Notes: generated by a model from the sequence alone, not told the origin. Positions 14,971 to 24,825 are shown, numbered from the stretch's first letter. The stretch is 24,911 nt of DNA from a virus (IMGVR_UViG_3300017917_000570:1-24911), one strand, 5' to 3'. A program made the numbers and translations.

Positions 14971-17561
14971 TGGCAGACAACACACAACCATTACCAATTA
15001 CAGTTACTACAGCAGTAGATCCAAATGAGTTTGGGGCCAGCCCATCAAATGATGATACTAGTTATGATAAAACAGAAGCAGCAAGATTAGCAAATAGAGC
15101 AAACTTGCCTACTGTAACTGGAAGTAACGAAATGGAAACGCAAAACGAAAGTTTTGCTGGATCAACACAAGCAGGTTCTGCAAACAACGCAACTGATAAT
15201 CCTGTTCAAAAGAATGTAGGGAAAGATCCAAAGCCGGGGACAAGACTTTATAATCCATTGTCAAACTTTTCTAGCTATACATATCAAATTAGCATGTATA
15301 TGATTACACCAGATGCATATACTAAATTTGTTTCTAACGGTCGAAAAAATATCAATGAATTTACAAAAACTGGTCCCAATGGTGCTCCAGGTGGGGCATA
15401 TGTAATATTACAAAGCGGTGGAGTAAACACTGCGTTAGACCAACGCCCACCTGATATGAAGTTTGATTATTATATAGATGATTTAAAAATTACAAATGCA
15501 GTTGCAGGTAAAGAAACACAAACATCAAGTAATCTTACCAAAATAACTTTTAATGTTGTAGAACCGACTGGGTTTTCTTTTATAACAAAATTAAAAAAAG
15601 CTAGAGAATCTTTAGCAAAAATTAGTAGTGTTCCTAATATAGAAAAAGCCTTAGACCCAAGCAGACATTTTTATATATTAGGCATACGTTTTCAGGGATA
15701 TGATGGCAATGGAGAAATTGCTAATGCCAGCAAATATTTTAGCGATGATACATTCAATGCGAGTCCTGACGCTAGTGGAGTCTATGAAAGATTCTATGAT
15801 TTTAGAATGCAAAAGGTAAGTTTTAAGTTAGGACCCGGTTCTACCATTTATAATATCACTGCAATTCCAATATCTGCTGACGTAGGAATGAGCGTAGCAC
15901 GTGCTACTGTTGATAACAACGTTGAACTTGTTGCAAGTAGTGTAGGGGAAGCATTGAATGGTTCTGGTCAAGGTATAACAAGTTTGTTCCAAACTATCAA
16001 TACCAATATGACAAAATTAAAAAATGCCGGAACCAGAGAATTCCCTGACGAATACAACGTTCGATGGATAGGAACAGGTTCGGATTTGATTAGAGATGCA
16101 TTACTTAAAAGTGTAATCAATACTGATAAGAAAAAATCCGCACCTTCTGATAGTAATAATGCTACACAAGCCAATGAATCTACTGCTCAAAAAGCTACCT
16201 ACAATAAACAAAAGGTAAAAATACCTATCACACAAGGTATGTCAATATTGCAGGCTATACAAAAAGTTATCAAACAAAGTTCATACATTGAGGATGCATT
16301 AGACACGTTGTTTAAAAGTGAAGAAACAATGAATGAAGATACTGCATCTCCGGACAAAGTAGAACAAAAAGATACTCCAACTTTGCGTTGGTATAATGTA
16401 AGCACTGATATTGAAGTAATAGGGTTTGATACAAAGATTAATGATTTCGCATATAAAATAACATATGTCATTCAACCATACGATACACCTGCCGCAGTAT
16501 CACCTTACGGTAGAACTGCAAAATATTATGGGCCTCATAAAAGATACCAATATTGGTATACTGGACAAAATAAAGAGATTTTAAGTTACGATTTACAATT
16601 CGATAACACATACTTTAATGTTGTGTTTAATCCTGAAGGAGATCCATCAACATCAGGTGGCGCGGCATCAGTTCCTCAACTAGGCAACAAACCCACTAAC
16701 CAAGAAAGAACTGGATATCTAACTCCGGGATCAGAAGCGCAAAATACATATATGACAAGTTTATTTGATCCTGGCGCATATTCAAAAGCTAAACTTGTAA
16801 TACTAGGTGATCCAGATTACTTGATGCGAGATTCATCGCCGGGAATCAATGAAGTATACAGACAATTTTATCAAAATGATGGTTTTACCATCAATCCAAA
16901 CGGTGGTCAAGTGTTTATTGAGATAGCATTCAATGAAGGTATTGATTACAATATTGAAAATGGAACAATGGATATTAATGATAGTATATTCTTTTGGAAT
17001 TACCCTGACAATATAAAAACAAAAATTGAAGGTGTAAGTTATATGGTGTCTGAATGTGAGAGTTCATTTAAGTCAGGAAAATTTACACAAGCATTAAAAT
17101 TAATATTTAACACAATGCCTGAAGCAATTGCTGCTGCCAATGAAGCAGCAGCAACGCAACGAGCAGCAGACGCAAGGTCAACGTTCGCAGCAACAGATCC
17201 TCGTAGACTCGATGTTAGAACTCCTGAATCAGGAACAACACCTACACCTGGCAGCAATGTAAATAATGCCTCAGGTAATACAGGACTATTACAAGATGAT
17301 GCCACTGGAGTGGATAATGCTGTTCAAACTAACGCAGAAGCAGACGCAGAATTTTTGAGAGAGTCTAGAAGAGGCACAGTAGCTACAGAGACAACTTCAA
17401 CAGGCAATGCGGATAACCCGGTCGTTGCAAATGACGACAGTGTTTCAAATGCAGGAAGCACTCAAGCCGGTTCTTCTAATCAAACAGGAACTGACTCTAC
17501 CAGAGAAGCAAACCAAGATAGCACAGTAAACAATACTAGATTAGGTATTGGTGGTCCATAA
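14970..17561 (+). CDS. Baseplate central hub protein, probable gp27 counterpart
   Basis: This 863-residue structural protein lies directly upstream of the spike gene, where a hub protein that holds the spike is expected. Residues 1-90 and about 720-863 are Asn/Thr/Ala/Gly-rich and look disordered; both contain the motif AGSTQAGS (63-70 and 828-835). The ordered middle has beta-rich segments: YQISMYMITPDAYTKFVSNG near 105, IRFQGYDG near 235, a QGMSILQAIQKVIKQSSYIE stretch, and a last domain ending MVSECESSFKSGKFTQALKL near 700. These suggest the tube-like barrels and final domain of gp27/gpD hub proteins, but direct similarity to T4 gp27 (391 residues) could not be established by eye. The start overlaps the gp53 stop (TAATG). 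Confidence 0.65.
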   Translation: MADNTQPLPITVTTAVDPNEFGASPSNDDTSYDKTEAARLANRANLPTVTGSNEMETQNESFAGSTQAGSANNATDNPVQKNVGKDPKPGTRLYNPLSNFSSYTYQISMYMITPDAYTKFVSNGRKNINEFTKTGPNGAPGGAYVILQSGGVNTALDQRPPDMKFDYYIDDLKITNAVAGKETQTSSNLTKITFNVVEPTGFSFITKLKKARESLAKISSVPNIEKALDPSRHFYILGIRFQGYDGNGEIANASKYFSDDTFNASPDASGVYERFYDFRMQKVSFKLGPGSTIYNITAIPISADVGMSVARATVDNNVELVASSVGEALNGSGQGITSLFQTINTNMTKLKNAGTREFPDEYNVRWIGTGSDLIRDALLKSVINTDKKKSAPSDSNNATQANESTAQKATYNKQKVKIPITQGMSILQAIQKVIKQSSYIEDALDTLFKSEETMNEDTASPDKVEQKDTPTLRWYNVSTDIEVIGFDTKINDFAYKITYVIQPYDTPAAVSPYGRTAKYYGPHKRYQYWYTGQNKEILSYDLQFDNTYFNVVFNPEGDPSTSGGAASVPQLGNKPTNQERTGYLTPGSEAQNTYMTSLFDPGAYSKAKLVILGDPDYLMRDSSPGINEVYRQFYQNDGFTINPNGGQVFIEIAFNEGIDYNIENGTMDINDSIFFWNYPDNIKTKIEGVSYMVSECESSFKSGKFTQALKLIFNTMPEAIAAANEAAATQRAADARSTFAATDPRRLDVRTPESGTTPTPGSNVNNASGNTGLLQDDATGVDNAVQTNAEADAEFLRESRRGTVATETTSTGNADNPVVANDDSVSNAGSTQAGSSNQTGTDSTREANQDSTVNNTRLGIGGP

Positions 17562-17575
17562 AGTGAGAAAATAAA

Positions 17576-20500
17576 ATGCCAAATAATGTATTCAAACCTA
17601 GAGGTGCAACAAGTGCAAGCAAACCAGATGCAGGTGGCGCAGTACTGCGCTCGGTTCCTGTATTTGGTGTGGTTAAAGATAATATTGATCCTATACGCTC
17701 AGGACGACTACGTGTTTATATTGCTGAAATGGGAGGGCAAGATCCTAACGATGCAGATTCGTGGGTGACTGTCAACTATATGACACCTTTTTATGGTCTA
17801 ACTCAAGGTAATAGTCCTAAGGAAGGTTATGGAACATACTTACAAAATCAAAGTGCATATGGTATGTGGTACAGTCCACCGGACATTGATACTACTGTTG
17901 TTTGTATTTTTATCAACGGTGATCCTGAATACGGATATTGGATAGGTTGTGTCCCAGAACCAGAAGCATTGTACACTGTTCCAGCATTAGGAGCAGCAGA
18001 AACAGTTGTTGTCAATGAGAACGAAGGCAAGAGTTACGGTGGCGCAACAAAACTGCCAGTGGCAAATATTAATAAAAACAATCAAGCAGTTAACGAGTCT
18101 CCTACTTTCTACAACGAACCAAAACCTGTTCATAGTTATCTAGCCGGGGTGTTAAACCAACAAGGTTTGATACGTGATACTATTAGAGGAACCATAGGAA
18201 CTAGCGCACAACGAGAAACTCCTAGTCGTGTGGGTTGGGGTGTCAATACACCAGGAAGACCTATATATGAAGGTGGGTTTACAGATGAAAATATTGCAGA
18301 GGCTGCAAATAAAGGTGACCAACCAACTGCATTAAGAGTAGTATCACGCAGAGCAGGTCATAGCTTTGTTATGGATGACGGTGATTTAGTTGGTCGTGAC
18401 CAACTCATAAGACTGCGTAGCAGCTTGGGTCATCAGATATTAATGAGTGATGATGGACAAACAATTCATATTATCCACGCTAACGGGCAAAGTTGGGTAG
18501 AGTTAGGTAAAGAAGGTACAATTGACATGTACGCTACTAACTCTGTCAATATTAGAACACAAGGTGATTTAAACTTACATGCTGATAACAATATCAACAT
18601 GCACGCCAAAAAAGATTTAAACATTTACGCTGAAAATATCACTACGAATAGCGACAAGAAAACAAATATTAAAGTTGGAACTGATTACGCAACGAGTGTT
18701 CAAGGTAAAACAACCATGAAAACTACAGGGGCAATGAGCCTATCTAGTTCAGGCGAAGCAAGTTTTGCTAGCTCCAACCTTACATACATAAATGGTAAAA
18801 AAGTTAATCTTAACACAGGTGAAACCTCAACAATACCACAAGATGTTCCACCGATAGCAATTAATGCACATACTGATACACTATACGATAGTCAAAAAGG
18901 TTGGGCAGCAGCACCTGCTGCATTGTTAAGCATAACTAGTCGAGCACCCGCACATGCACCTTGGGCAAATGCCAATCAGGGTGTTGATGTTAAAATTAAT
19001 AATGATGCAGCCGCAAACTTCCCTAGTAATCCTAACCCAGCAGTCCAGGCTTCAAATAATGCAGCCACAACACCTGCGACCCCCGTCAACCCAGCAGTTG
19101 CAGCTACTGTTCCTGCAGTGGGAGAAGTAAGTAAGACATTAGATAAAAACACAACAGCAGCTATGGTAGGTCAAGTTGCTACTATTGCCCAAAGTAATAC
19201 TGCGGTTGCCGCCGCAATTAAAAACGGCGCAGGAGTGGTAAACAATACGGTTAATGGTGTTGTACAACAAGTTGCTGCCATTGGTAAAATGGCACAAACA
19301 CCACAGCAACTGGAAGCAGCCGGAGTGTTAAAAACAGGGGCAGCAGCACTAGTAAACAATCTAGTAAGTGTAGGGAAAACAGTACAACAGGCATTGACAC
19401 CAAACTTGTTTACAGGTAAACCCGGCGCAGAAACATTGACAAATTATTTAAATAATCCAACAGCCCAAGTACAAACACAAGTTGCAAACTTCCAGTCAGC
19501 ACAAACTCAGCTAACGCAAGCAGGACTAATAACAGGAAAAGAAAGCGCAGGACAGTTAGCAGGTATGGTAACAGCAGGAGCTACTGCTGGCATCGCAGCT
19601 ACAGTAACCGCAGTAAAATCAGCAGCGGGACAATTGGGACAAGCAATATCTGGTCCTATAAGTTCACTTGGTGGCGCAGCAAATAATTTATTAGGTTCAG
19701 CACAAAGTTTGATTAATTCTGGTAATTTTGCAGGAAACTTATCTGGTTCTATTACAGGCGGGTTGAGTTCTATTGCAAGTTCATTAAATGGTCTTGCTAA
19801 AAACTTAACAGGCGGCGCTGAAAGTCTACTGAACTCAGCTAAAGGTATTGCAGGGAGTGCGTTTGCTGCCATTAAGAATTCATTCCCAAACTTAACAGCA
19901 GGTGTACCACAAAATCTTAAGAAGATAACAGAAGAAGCATATGCAAAGGCACAAAACGCTGGCACAGAATTACAAACTAACATACAAAATGCAGCATCAG
20001 CAGTTACAAGTGCTGGTGCCGCAGCAGCGTCTGTGGCATCTGGTGCTGCATCTGCTGCAGCCTCAGGAACAAGTGAAACAGCGGCAGGGTTAGTAAGAGT
20101 GGTTGACAGCAACAGTACAGTAGCACACGTAACAGCATCAGCGGCACAAAGCCTAAGTACGTTGACAAGCGGAGCAACATCTTTGTTGCCTAGTTCTATT
20201 TCTACTGGTTTGGCTGCACTTCCAGGGGCGCAAAAAGCAGTATCGTCTGTTGTTAATTCCGCGGCTGGCGCAGTTAATTCTATACCTGGCACAACTGATA
20301 TTAAAAATGCAATAAATCAAATAACAGCAGCAATAAGCTCTGGAGGCTCAATTATCGGTGCAGCCGGCACATTAATTAATAAACTTAAGACTCCTGGACA
20401 ATCATTGCAAGCCTTAGCTTCTGCTGGATTACCTGCAGGCGCAGCAGCCCAACTAAATTCAGCAATTAGCTCTCTCAGTTCAGGTGGTTCTATACCTATA

Positions 20501-20908
20501 AAGCTACCGGTAATTAGCGTAAACACAGTAGATAGAACATCTATCACAAGTCAGTTAAGTGCGGTTTTTGGTAGTACAAAGATACCGCTTCCAAACTATT
20601 CTGGTAACCCAGCAACAGTTGGACCAACTGCCGCTACAGCAGAACTAGACAAAATAAATCAAAAAGCAGAAAAAATTAAAGAAATTGATGACAGATTTAA
20701 TAAATTATTGGAAGAAGCAAAAGCAGTTAAAAAGGAATACTTAGTAGCAGTAGAAGAATATGACAATGCGAAAAATTCGTTGCCCGCAGGTGATCCAGGT
20801 ATTCAATCAGCACTAGATAAAGTGGATTCACTGAAAGAACAACTCGCTGATTACAGAAAGCGTGGAAATGCTATCTTAGATGAAAAAGTTCTAGTATTGA
20901 CAGCATAA
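17576..20908 (+). CDS. 5: Baseplate central spike protein, gp5-like without a visible lysozyme domain
   Basis: The 1110-residue protein starts with an OB-fold-like domain (about 28-130: VFGVVKDNIDPIRSGRLRVY, then PPDIDTTVVCIFINGDPEYGYWIG) as in gp5/VgrG spikes. Residues about 255-420 form the stalk: HSFVMDDGD, GHQILMSDDGQTIHIIHANG, then short repeats such as GDLNLHADNNINMHAKKDLN typical of the intertwined beta-helix. T4 gp5 (575 residues) has a lysozyme between these parts; here residues 130-255 are too short and lack its motifs. After the stalk comes about 570 residues of Ala/Gly/Ser/Asn/Val repeat-like sequence (460-1030) and a charged coiled coil (about 1045-1100). Its role is to form the membrane-piercing needle with the hub. 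The long tail after the stalk is unusual. Confidence 0.85.
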   Translation: MPNNVFKPRGATSASKPDAGGAVLRSVPVFGVVKDNIDPIRSGRLRVYIAEMGGQDPNDADSWVTVNYMTPFYGLTQGNSPKEGYGTYLQNQSAYGMWYSPPDIDTTVVCIFINGDPEYGYWIGCVPEPEALYTVPALGAAETVVVNENEGKSYGGATKLPVANINKNNQAVNESPTFYNEPKPVHSYLAGVLNQQGLIRDTIRGTIGTSAQRETPSRVGWGVNTPGRPIYEGGFTDENIAEAANKGDQPTALRVVSRRAGHSFVMDDGDLVGRDQLIRLRSSLGHQILMSDDGQTIHIIHANGQSWVELGKEGTIDMYATNSVNIRTQGDLNLHADNNINMHAKKDLNIYAENITTNSDKKTNIKVGTDYATSVQGKTTMKTTGAMSLSSSGEASFASSNLTYINGKKVNLNTGETSTIPQDVPPIAINAHTDTLYDSQKGWAAAPAALLSITSRAPAHAPWANANQGVDVKINNDAAANFPSNPNPAVQASNNAATTPATPVNPAVAATVPAVGEVSKTLDKNTTAAMVGQVATIAQSNTAVAAAIKNGAGVVNNTVNGVVQQVAAIGKMAQTPQQLEAAGVLKTGAAALVNNLVSVGKTVQQALTPNLFTGKPGAETLTNYLNNPTAQVQTQVANFQSAQTQLTQAGLITGKESAGQLAGMVTAGATAGIAATVTAVKSAAGQLGQAISGPISSLGGAANNLLGSAQSLINSGNFAGNLSGSITGGLSSIASSLNGLAKNLTGGAESLLNSAKGIAGSAFAAIKNSFPNLTAGVPQNLKKITEEAYAKAQNAGTELQTNIQNAASAVTSAGAAAASVASGAASAAASGTSETAAGLVRVVDSNSTVAHVTASAAQSLSTLTSGATSLLPSSISTGLAALPGAQKAVSSVVNSAAGAVNSIPGTTDIKNAINQITAAISSGGSIIGAAGTLINKLKTPGQSLQALASAGLPAGAAAQLNSAISSLSSGGSIPIKLPVISVNTVDRTSITSQLSAVFGSTKIPLPNYSGNPATVGPTAATAELDKINQKAEKIKEIDDRFNKLLEEAKAVKKEYLVAVEEYDNAKNSLPAGDPGIQSALDKVDSLKEQLADYRKRGNAILDEKVLVLTA

Positions 20909-20911
20909 ATA
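20904..20911 (+). promoter_or_regulatory. Possible late promoter variant CATAAATA for gp25
   Basis: CATAAATA overlaps the stop codon of the spike gene and lies 17 bases before ATG 20928. One base differs from consensus; chance occurrence cannot be excluded. Confidence 0.45.
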
Positions 20912-20927
20912 TTTGATAGGATTAAAT

Positions 20928-21380
20928 ATGGCAACATACGTAGGATTTTCAACAATAGACGCTAACAAACCCAAAACAACAAGGGCCCAGCCCGGCGTTG
21001 ACGGTGGTACAGGAAGCATACTTAGCCCTATCGTTTTAGGTAAAAAATTCAGAATTGTTGATGGACCTTTAGTTTTAAGAGATTTTATTAACGCTCTTAA
21101 CATCAGAAAAGGAGAAAAAGTCGGTAATCCAGGATATGGTACAAATATCTGGAGTTTTATATTTGAACCAAACAATGCTGACACTCAATTTAAAATTCAA
21201 AATGAGATACAACGTGTGGCTAGTTCTGATCCTAGATTGTTAATAAACGATGTGAAATCATATGTCCAACAAAATGGAATTTTGTTAGAAGTAGAAATTG
21301 CTATACAACCCTTTAATGACGCACAAATCATCAACGTATTTTTTAATAATCTTACAAATCAAGCTACATTAAGACCCTAA
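20928..21380 (+). CDS. 25: Baseplate wedge protein gp25
   Basis: The 150-residue protein belongs to the gp25 family (T4 gp25 132 residues). It has FRIVDGPLVLRDFINALNIR, then KGEKVGNPGYGTNIWSFIFE and IQNEIQRVASSDPRL, the characteristic R-G-E...P-x-x-G pattern of GPW/gp25 proteins. gp25 sits in the inner wedge and helps start sheath assembly. The frame opens five codons earlier at a TTG, but ATG 20928 with TAGGAT upstream is the natural start. It follows the spike gene by 19 bases and precedes gp6. Confidence 0.93.
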   Translation: MATYVGFSTIDANKPKTTRAQPGVDGGTGSILSPIVLGKKFRIVDGPLVLRDFINALNIRKGEKVGNPGYGTNIWSFIFEPNNADTQFKIQNEIQRVASSDPRLLINDVKSYVQQNGILLEVEIAIQPFNDAQIINVFFNNLTNQATLRP

Positions 21381-21394
21381 AAAACCATGGTTTT
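21381..21394. repeat. 14-bp perfect palindrome after gp25
   Basis: AAAACCATGGTTTT lies immediately after the gp25 stop and is followed by CGTTTAAG. It could be a weak terminator or a protein-binding site; there is no loop in the perfect form. Confidence 0.3.
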
Positions 21395-21401
21395 CGTTTA
21401 A

Positions 21402-21409
21402 GATAAATA
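21402..21409 (+). promoter_or_regulatory. Late promoter variant GATAAATA for gp6
   Basis: GATAAATA lies 17 bases before ATG 21427 in the 46-base gap after gp25. It has the same form as the variants at 13172 and 2064. Confidence 0.6.
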
Positions 21410-21426
21410 CTTAAAAGAGAACAACT

Positions 21427-24400
21427 ATGGCCACAAGTTCAAGACAATCAGCACTATTTGGGGTAAACGATTGGCAAGCAATCTACCAAACTTTCCGTGA
21501 AGCAGATTTCCGTAGCTACGACTATGAAACATTACGTAAAAGTTTCATTGATTATATTCGTGCCTACTATCCTGAAACTTTTAACGATTTTATAGATAGC
21601 TCAGAATTCATCGCATTGATGGATATTATGGCCTATATGGGTCAAGGTCTTGCATTTCGTAATGATTTAAATACCCGTGAAAACTTTATTGATACCGCAG
21701 AACGCCGCGACAGTGTTATCAAACTTGCTAACCTTATCAGCTACAATCCAAAAAGAAACAACGCCGGGCAAGGATACATTAAGGTAACAAGCATTAGTAC
21801 AACTGAAAACTTGACTGACTTAAATGGCTTTAACCTACAGAACCAGATAATTCTTTGGAACGATCCTGCAAACGTTAACTGGCTAGAACAATTCAATACA
21901 ATTGTAAACGCTACACTAACTAATAGTCAACGTGTAGGACGCCCAGGAAATTCATCTGAAATTTTAGGTGTCAAGACAGACGAATACGCAATCAATATTC
22001 CTCCTAATACACTCCCTGTCGCTCCTTTCAACGCAACAGTAGATACTATTAATATGAAATTTGAACTAGTTTCTGTTACTAGCGTTGATGAGGATTATGT
22101 TTACGAACTCCCACCTGCACCTACAGGTAAGTTTAACATGTTATACCGCAACGACAAATTAGGTTACGGTAGCCCAAATACAGGTTTCTTCTTTTATTTC
22201 AAACAAGGCGCATTACAGGCATACGATTTTAACTTAGCACAGCAGATTAGTAATCAAGTAGTAGACATTGATATTCAAGGTATTAATAATACAGACACAT
22301 GGTTATATCAACTTAGTACAGACAATGGGGCTAGAACACTTTGGAGACAAGTAGAAAGTGTTTATGCTAACGCACAATTACAAACTGAAACAAGCAACAA
22401 AAAAATATTCTCAGTAGTATCTAGATTTAACGACCAAGTTAGTTACACATTCGGTGATGGAGTATTTTCCGAGGCACCTGTTGGAACATTTAGAGCATAT
22501 GTACGTGCCGGAAACGCACTAACATATACTATTGATCCTTCGGAGATGCAAGGGATTCAAGTTACATTCCAATATATCAGCAGAGCAGGTAGAACAGAAG
22601 CACTTACAGTAGGCCTAGAATTACAAAGTACAGTTTCAACAGCACAAGCTAGAGAAACATTAGCAGATATTAAATTACGTGCCCCTGCTCGTTACTACAC
22701 ACAAAACAGAATGGTTAATGGTGAAGATTACAATAACTTCCCATATACATTATATAACTCAATTATTAAGAGTAAAGCTATTAACCGTAGTTCTGTAGGC
22801 GTATCTAAAAACTTAGACTTATTGGATCCTACCGGAAAATACTCTAGCACCAATTCTTTTGCAAACGATGGTGGATTATATCAAAACAGTGATGATGGAT
22901 GGTTATTGTTAACTATCAACAACACAGGCGATATTATTCAGTTCTTAACGGATACATTGGCTGCAGAATTGGCAAACAACAGAGCAAAGCAATATTATTT
23001 GCAAAATTATCCAAGATATGATATTAATACTCAGTCCGGTGATGGAACTGTCTATTGGAATAACAGTACGGTAAATGTAAACAGCGATACTGGTTATTTT
23101 TATAACATTTCAGGCTCCGCAAATATACCAATCGCAGTAGGAACTTACTCCACAAAGAATGTTAAGTACATCACAAAGGGTGCAATGATTAAAGTTGTGG
23201 CTCCTAGTGGATATTACTTTGACAACAACAATAGGCTAATTGCCGGTATTGCATCCGCATCTAACACTACATTCTTTTGGACTACTGTATTAAATGTGAT
23301 TGGTGATGGTTATAACAATGGCCAAGGTAACTTTAGTAATGGTACTGGCCCAGTAACATTAAATGGTTATGTGCCAAATGGTGCTATCATAACGCAAGTT
23401 ATACCTGCATTCAGTAACACACTTCCAAATCTAGTGCTACAAGAATGTAGAGTTAGAATGGAACTAAATCAAAACTTCAGCTTAGTTTTTAATAACTCTT
23501 TATTAGCAACTCAATCACGCTGGAGTGTAGAAAACTATGATGCTGATGGCTGGTTTGTAAACTTTGAAAGCACCGGTAATAACACATATCGTGTTTATTA
23601 TAGATCCTTGCGCTATTACTTTGGTAGTGTAGCAGACACACGATTCTGGTTTGAAACAGGTAAGTTAGTTTACGACCCTGTCACGGGAAAAATATTGTCT
23701 GACAATGTTAAAATATTAGCTACAAACACGCAGCCAAATAGTAATAATCCACTTGCTAAACCAGTTGATATGGCAGTAATAGGACAGACTGTAGAGAGCG
23801 ATGGATACGTAAATGACTTTGAAGTTGAAGTAGCAAGTATTGACGTAAACAATAGAGAAATTATATTAGACCCTGACTTTTTCCAAACAGTTACTGGTTA
23901 TGTTACTGGCTCTACAAATATTGGGATATACACATTCTTTGAATTAATTCAGGATGCCATTAATCTATCACGTTATCAATTAATAAATTCAAGTGATTTA
24001 TCCTATCAGTACCCTAATCAAGCTAGCATCGAAATAGTGAAGTATGATTATCCATTAGGTCAATTATTTTATGCATATAGCGAAAACAAATTTTACACAA
24101 CAATTCAAGACACTACTGTAACAACACCATATTATATTGTTACTGAGCAGCCACAATATTTGATGCAACCTGGTCGTCAAGGCTTGCAGTTCCAATATCG
24201 TCATAACAGTAATAATACAACACGTATTGATCCTGCAACAACAAATATTATTGATTTGTATGTTGTAACTCAGGCCTACTACAACGCTTATCAAAATTGG
24301 ATACAGGACACAACAAATACTGTACCAAAACCAAGTGTGCCTACAATCAACGAGTTGCAACAAGCATATGGTCGTGTTGACGATTACAAGATGTTGACTG

Positions 24401-24798
24401 ACAGCGTTGTATTAAACAGCGTAAGATTTGTTCCATTATTTGGAAATAAAGCAGCACCTGAACTAAGGGGAACAGTAAAAGTAATAAAGTCTCCGGCAAC
24501 AAACGCAAGTGATAGCGAAATACGTAGTGCTGTATTGTCAGCAATGAACAGCTATTTCAATATTAACAATTGGAACTTTGGTGATACATTTTATTTTAGT
24601 GAATTGAGTGCGTATCTACACGTTCAACTAGGTGATTTAGTTAGTTCTGTTGTATTAGTGCCAAACGATCCAACAATGAACTTTGGTGATTTGTATGAAA
24701 TCAAGTCAGCACCTTTTGAGATTTTTGTTAATGGTGCAACTGCAAACGATGTAGTTGTAATCGCAGCATTAACACCAGTGCAGTTACAAATAAGATAA
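21427..24798 (+). CDS. 6: Baseplate wedge protein gp6 (large form)
   Basis: The 1123-residue protein resembles gp6, which forms the ring-shaped wedge dimers that hold the baseplate together. The N-terminal family block is DFRSYDYETLRKSFIDYIRA through EFIALMDIMAYMGQGLAFRN and RRDSVIKLANLISYNPKRN (about 25-115). SYTFGDGVFSEAPVGTFRAY (about 340-360) and VNGEDYNNFPYTLYNSIIKS (about 435-455) also fit. The C-terminal part ends with a domain having SEIRSAVLSAMNSYFNINNW. T4 gp6 is 660 residues, so about 460 residues are extra, mostly in the middle (roughly 470-950), Tyr/Asn/Gly/Thr-rich and beta-like. The start follows a late promoter; AAGAGA is a modest ribosome binding site. Confidence 0.92.
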   Translation: MATSSRQSALFGVNDWQAIYQTFREADFRSYDYETLRKSFIDYIRAYYPETFNDFIDSSEFIALMDIMAYMGQGLAFRNDLNTRENFIDTAERRDSVIKLANLISYNPKRNNAGQGYIKVTSISTTENLTDLNGFNLQNQIILWNDPANVNWLEQFNTIVNATLTNSQRVGRPGNSSEILGVKTDEYAINIPPNTLPVAPFNATVDTINMKFELVSVTSVDEDYVYELPPAPTGKFNMLYRNDKLGYGSPNTGFFFYFKQGALQAYDFNLAQQISNQVVDIDIQGINNTDTWLYQLSTDNGARTLWRQVESVYANAQLQTETSNKKIFSVVSRFNDQVSYTFGDGVFSEAPVGTFRAYVRAGNALTYTIDPSEMQGIQVTFQYISRAGRTEALTVGLELQSTVSTAQARETLADIKLRAPARYYTQNRMVNGEDYNNFPYTLYNSIIKSKAINRSSVGVSKNLDLLDPTGKYSSTNSFANDGGLYQNSDDGWLLLTINNTGDIIQFLTDTLAAELANNRAKQYYLQNYPRYDINTQSGDGTVYWNNSTVNVNSDTGYFYNISGSANIPIAVGTYSTKNVKYITKGAMIKVVAPSGYYFDNNNRLIAGIASASNTTFFWTTVLNVIGDGYNNGQGNFSNGTGPVTLNGYVPNGAIITQVIPAFSNTLPNLVLQECRVRMELNQNFSLVFNNSLLATQSRWSVENYDADGWFVNFESTGNNTYRVYYRSLRYYFGSVADTRFWFETGKLVYDPVTGKILSDNVKILATNTQPNSNNPLAKPVDMAVIGQTVESDGYVNDFEVEVASIDVNNREIILDPDFFQTVTGYVTGSTNIGIYTFFELIQDAINLSRYQLINSSDLSYQYPNQASIEIVKYDYPLGQLFYAYSENKFYTTIQDTTVTTPYYIVTEQPQYLMQPGRQGLQFQYRHNSNNTTRIDPATTNIIDLYVVTQAYYNAYQNWIQDTTNTVPKPSVPTINELQQAYGRVDDYKMLTDSVVLNSVRFVPLFGNKAAPELRGTVKVIKSPATNASDSEIRSAVLSAMNSYFNINNWNFGDTFYFSELSAYLHVQLGDLVSSVVLVPNDPTMNFGDLYEIKSAPFEIFVNGATANDVVVIAALTPVQLQIR

Positions 24799-24825
24799 GT
24801 AATATATAACAACTAGAGAGTTATA

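Noticed and set aside
19507-20292. 261-residue minus-strand frame opposite the spike gene
   Set aside because: Antisense shadow of the Ala/Gly/Ser repeat region; no ribosome binding site and an Ala/Pro/Leu composition expected from that.
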